From positions 1 through 6,241 of the forward strand of contig JACVCA010000082.1 of NCBI GenBank assembly GCA_016742295.1: a stretch of DNA of 6,241 nt, read 5' to 3'. The translations under genes and the position numbers were made by a program. Shown here piece by piece: positions 5,975 through 6,241 of the stretch. Every line of letters starts with the position of its first letter. The stretch's first letter is position 1. This stretch comes from Alphaproteobacteria bacterium. Its GTDB lineage: Bacteria; Pseudomonadota; Alphaproteobacteria; JAGOMX01. A model generated the notes under the pieces. The model worked only from the letters and a program-made list of their open reading frames with translations. It had not been told where the DNA came from and ran no database searches.

Positions 5975-6241
5975 ATGCGCTGCACAGCTTATTGCACAGC
6001 AGAATCTTACAGTCTGAATGAGATTGCAAGGTCACTGCGAACCAAATTTAAGATTTCTTCCTATGATGATGCTGTACATTTTTCTTATGAAGGAGGAGAA
6101 ATTTTCTGCTTTTCCTACGGTTGCGTTGTTTTCTGGAAGCTTGAAGAGGATCAAGAAAAAGCAATTTTTGAGCTGATTTCATCTTTTGAAAAAGGCCCAC
6201 TCAAGCAGACTGAGTTTGATGAATTTGCATTCAGTTATGGC
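5975..6241 (+). CDS. RMD1/DUF155 (YagE-like) family protein, N-terminal part (partial)
   Basis: The first 89 codons of a gene that continues past the window edge. The opening MRCTAYCTAESYSLNEIA and the block FCFSYGCVVFWKL (about residues 48-60) are characteristic of the RMD1/Sif2/YagE family (DUF155), found in fungal mitochondria (where RMD1 was named) and in various bacteria, including rickettsial relatives. The fragment ends near FDEFAFSYG, like the family's acidic E-x-F-x-F-x-Y-G motif. Biochemical function in bacteria is not established; eukaryotic members are mitochondrial and usually have a C-terminal membrane segment, which would lie outside the window. The ATG at 5975 is chosen because it fits the family N-terminus. 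The frame is open back to a TAG at 5930-5932 but offers no other ATG. An AAAG lies 7 bases upstream, a weak ribosome binding site. It is divergent from the tRNA gene, with 188 bases between them. Confidence 0.85.
   Translation, partial: MRCTAYCTAESYSLNEIARSLRTKFKISSYDDAVHFSYEGGEIFCFSYGCVVFWKLEEDQEKAIFELISSFEKGPLKQTEFDEFAFSYG

Overview
This AT-rich window most likely comes from a low-GC alphaproteobacterium, possibly a Rickettsiales- or Holosporales-like endosymbiont. The evidence is the fabF-mltG junction (a common alphaproteobacterial gene order), the base composition, a decaying cyclopropane-fatty-acid-synthase-like gene, and an RMD1/DUF155 gene. The taxonomic call is an inference, because no rRNA or marker gene longer than mltG is present.

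Layout. On the plus strand, 1-80 is the 3' end of fabF, overlapping by ATGA the complete mltG gene (77-1063), which encodes an endolytic murein transglycosylase. The 450-bp stretch 1064-1514 holds no intact gene. Its second half (about 1196-1498) reads as the wrecked C-terminal part of a cyclopropane-fatty-acyl-phospholipid synthase, and I see nothing clear in 1064-1195. From 1515 to 5786 everything lies on the minus strand. In transcription order this is tRNA-Ala(GGC) at 5786-5711, two tandem six-TM voltage-gated cation channels of the NaChBac/NavBac family (5632-4778 and 4758-3910), and two tandem patatin-like phospholipase paralogues (3745-2684 and 2606-1515). At the right edge, 5975-6241 is the start of a plus-strand RMD1/DUF155 gene that runs off the window.

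The most interesting part is the minus-strand block of two tandem paralogue pairs. The channels carry selectivity filters TFDDWIE and TLEGWAE. These are not the usual bacterial sodium type (TLESW). They resemble the acidic calcium-selective filters of engineered CavAb and of native CavMr, so the pair may be native prokaryotic calcium channels and could co-assemble. Of the patatins, the promoter-distal one has an intact Ser-Asp dyad (GTSAG, DGG). The proximal one has lost the canonical nucleophile elbow (ATGMS in ungapped alignment) while keeping DGG, so it looks like a catalytically altered or inactive paralogue. A functional link between cation influx and phospholipase activity is speculative; adjacency and shared direction are all the sequence shows.
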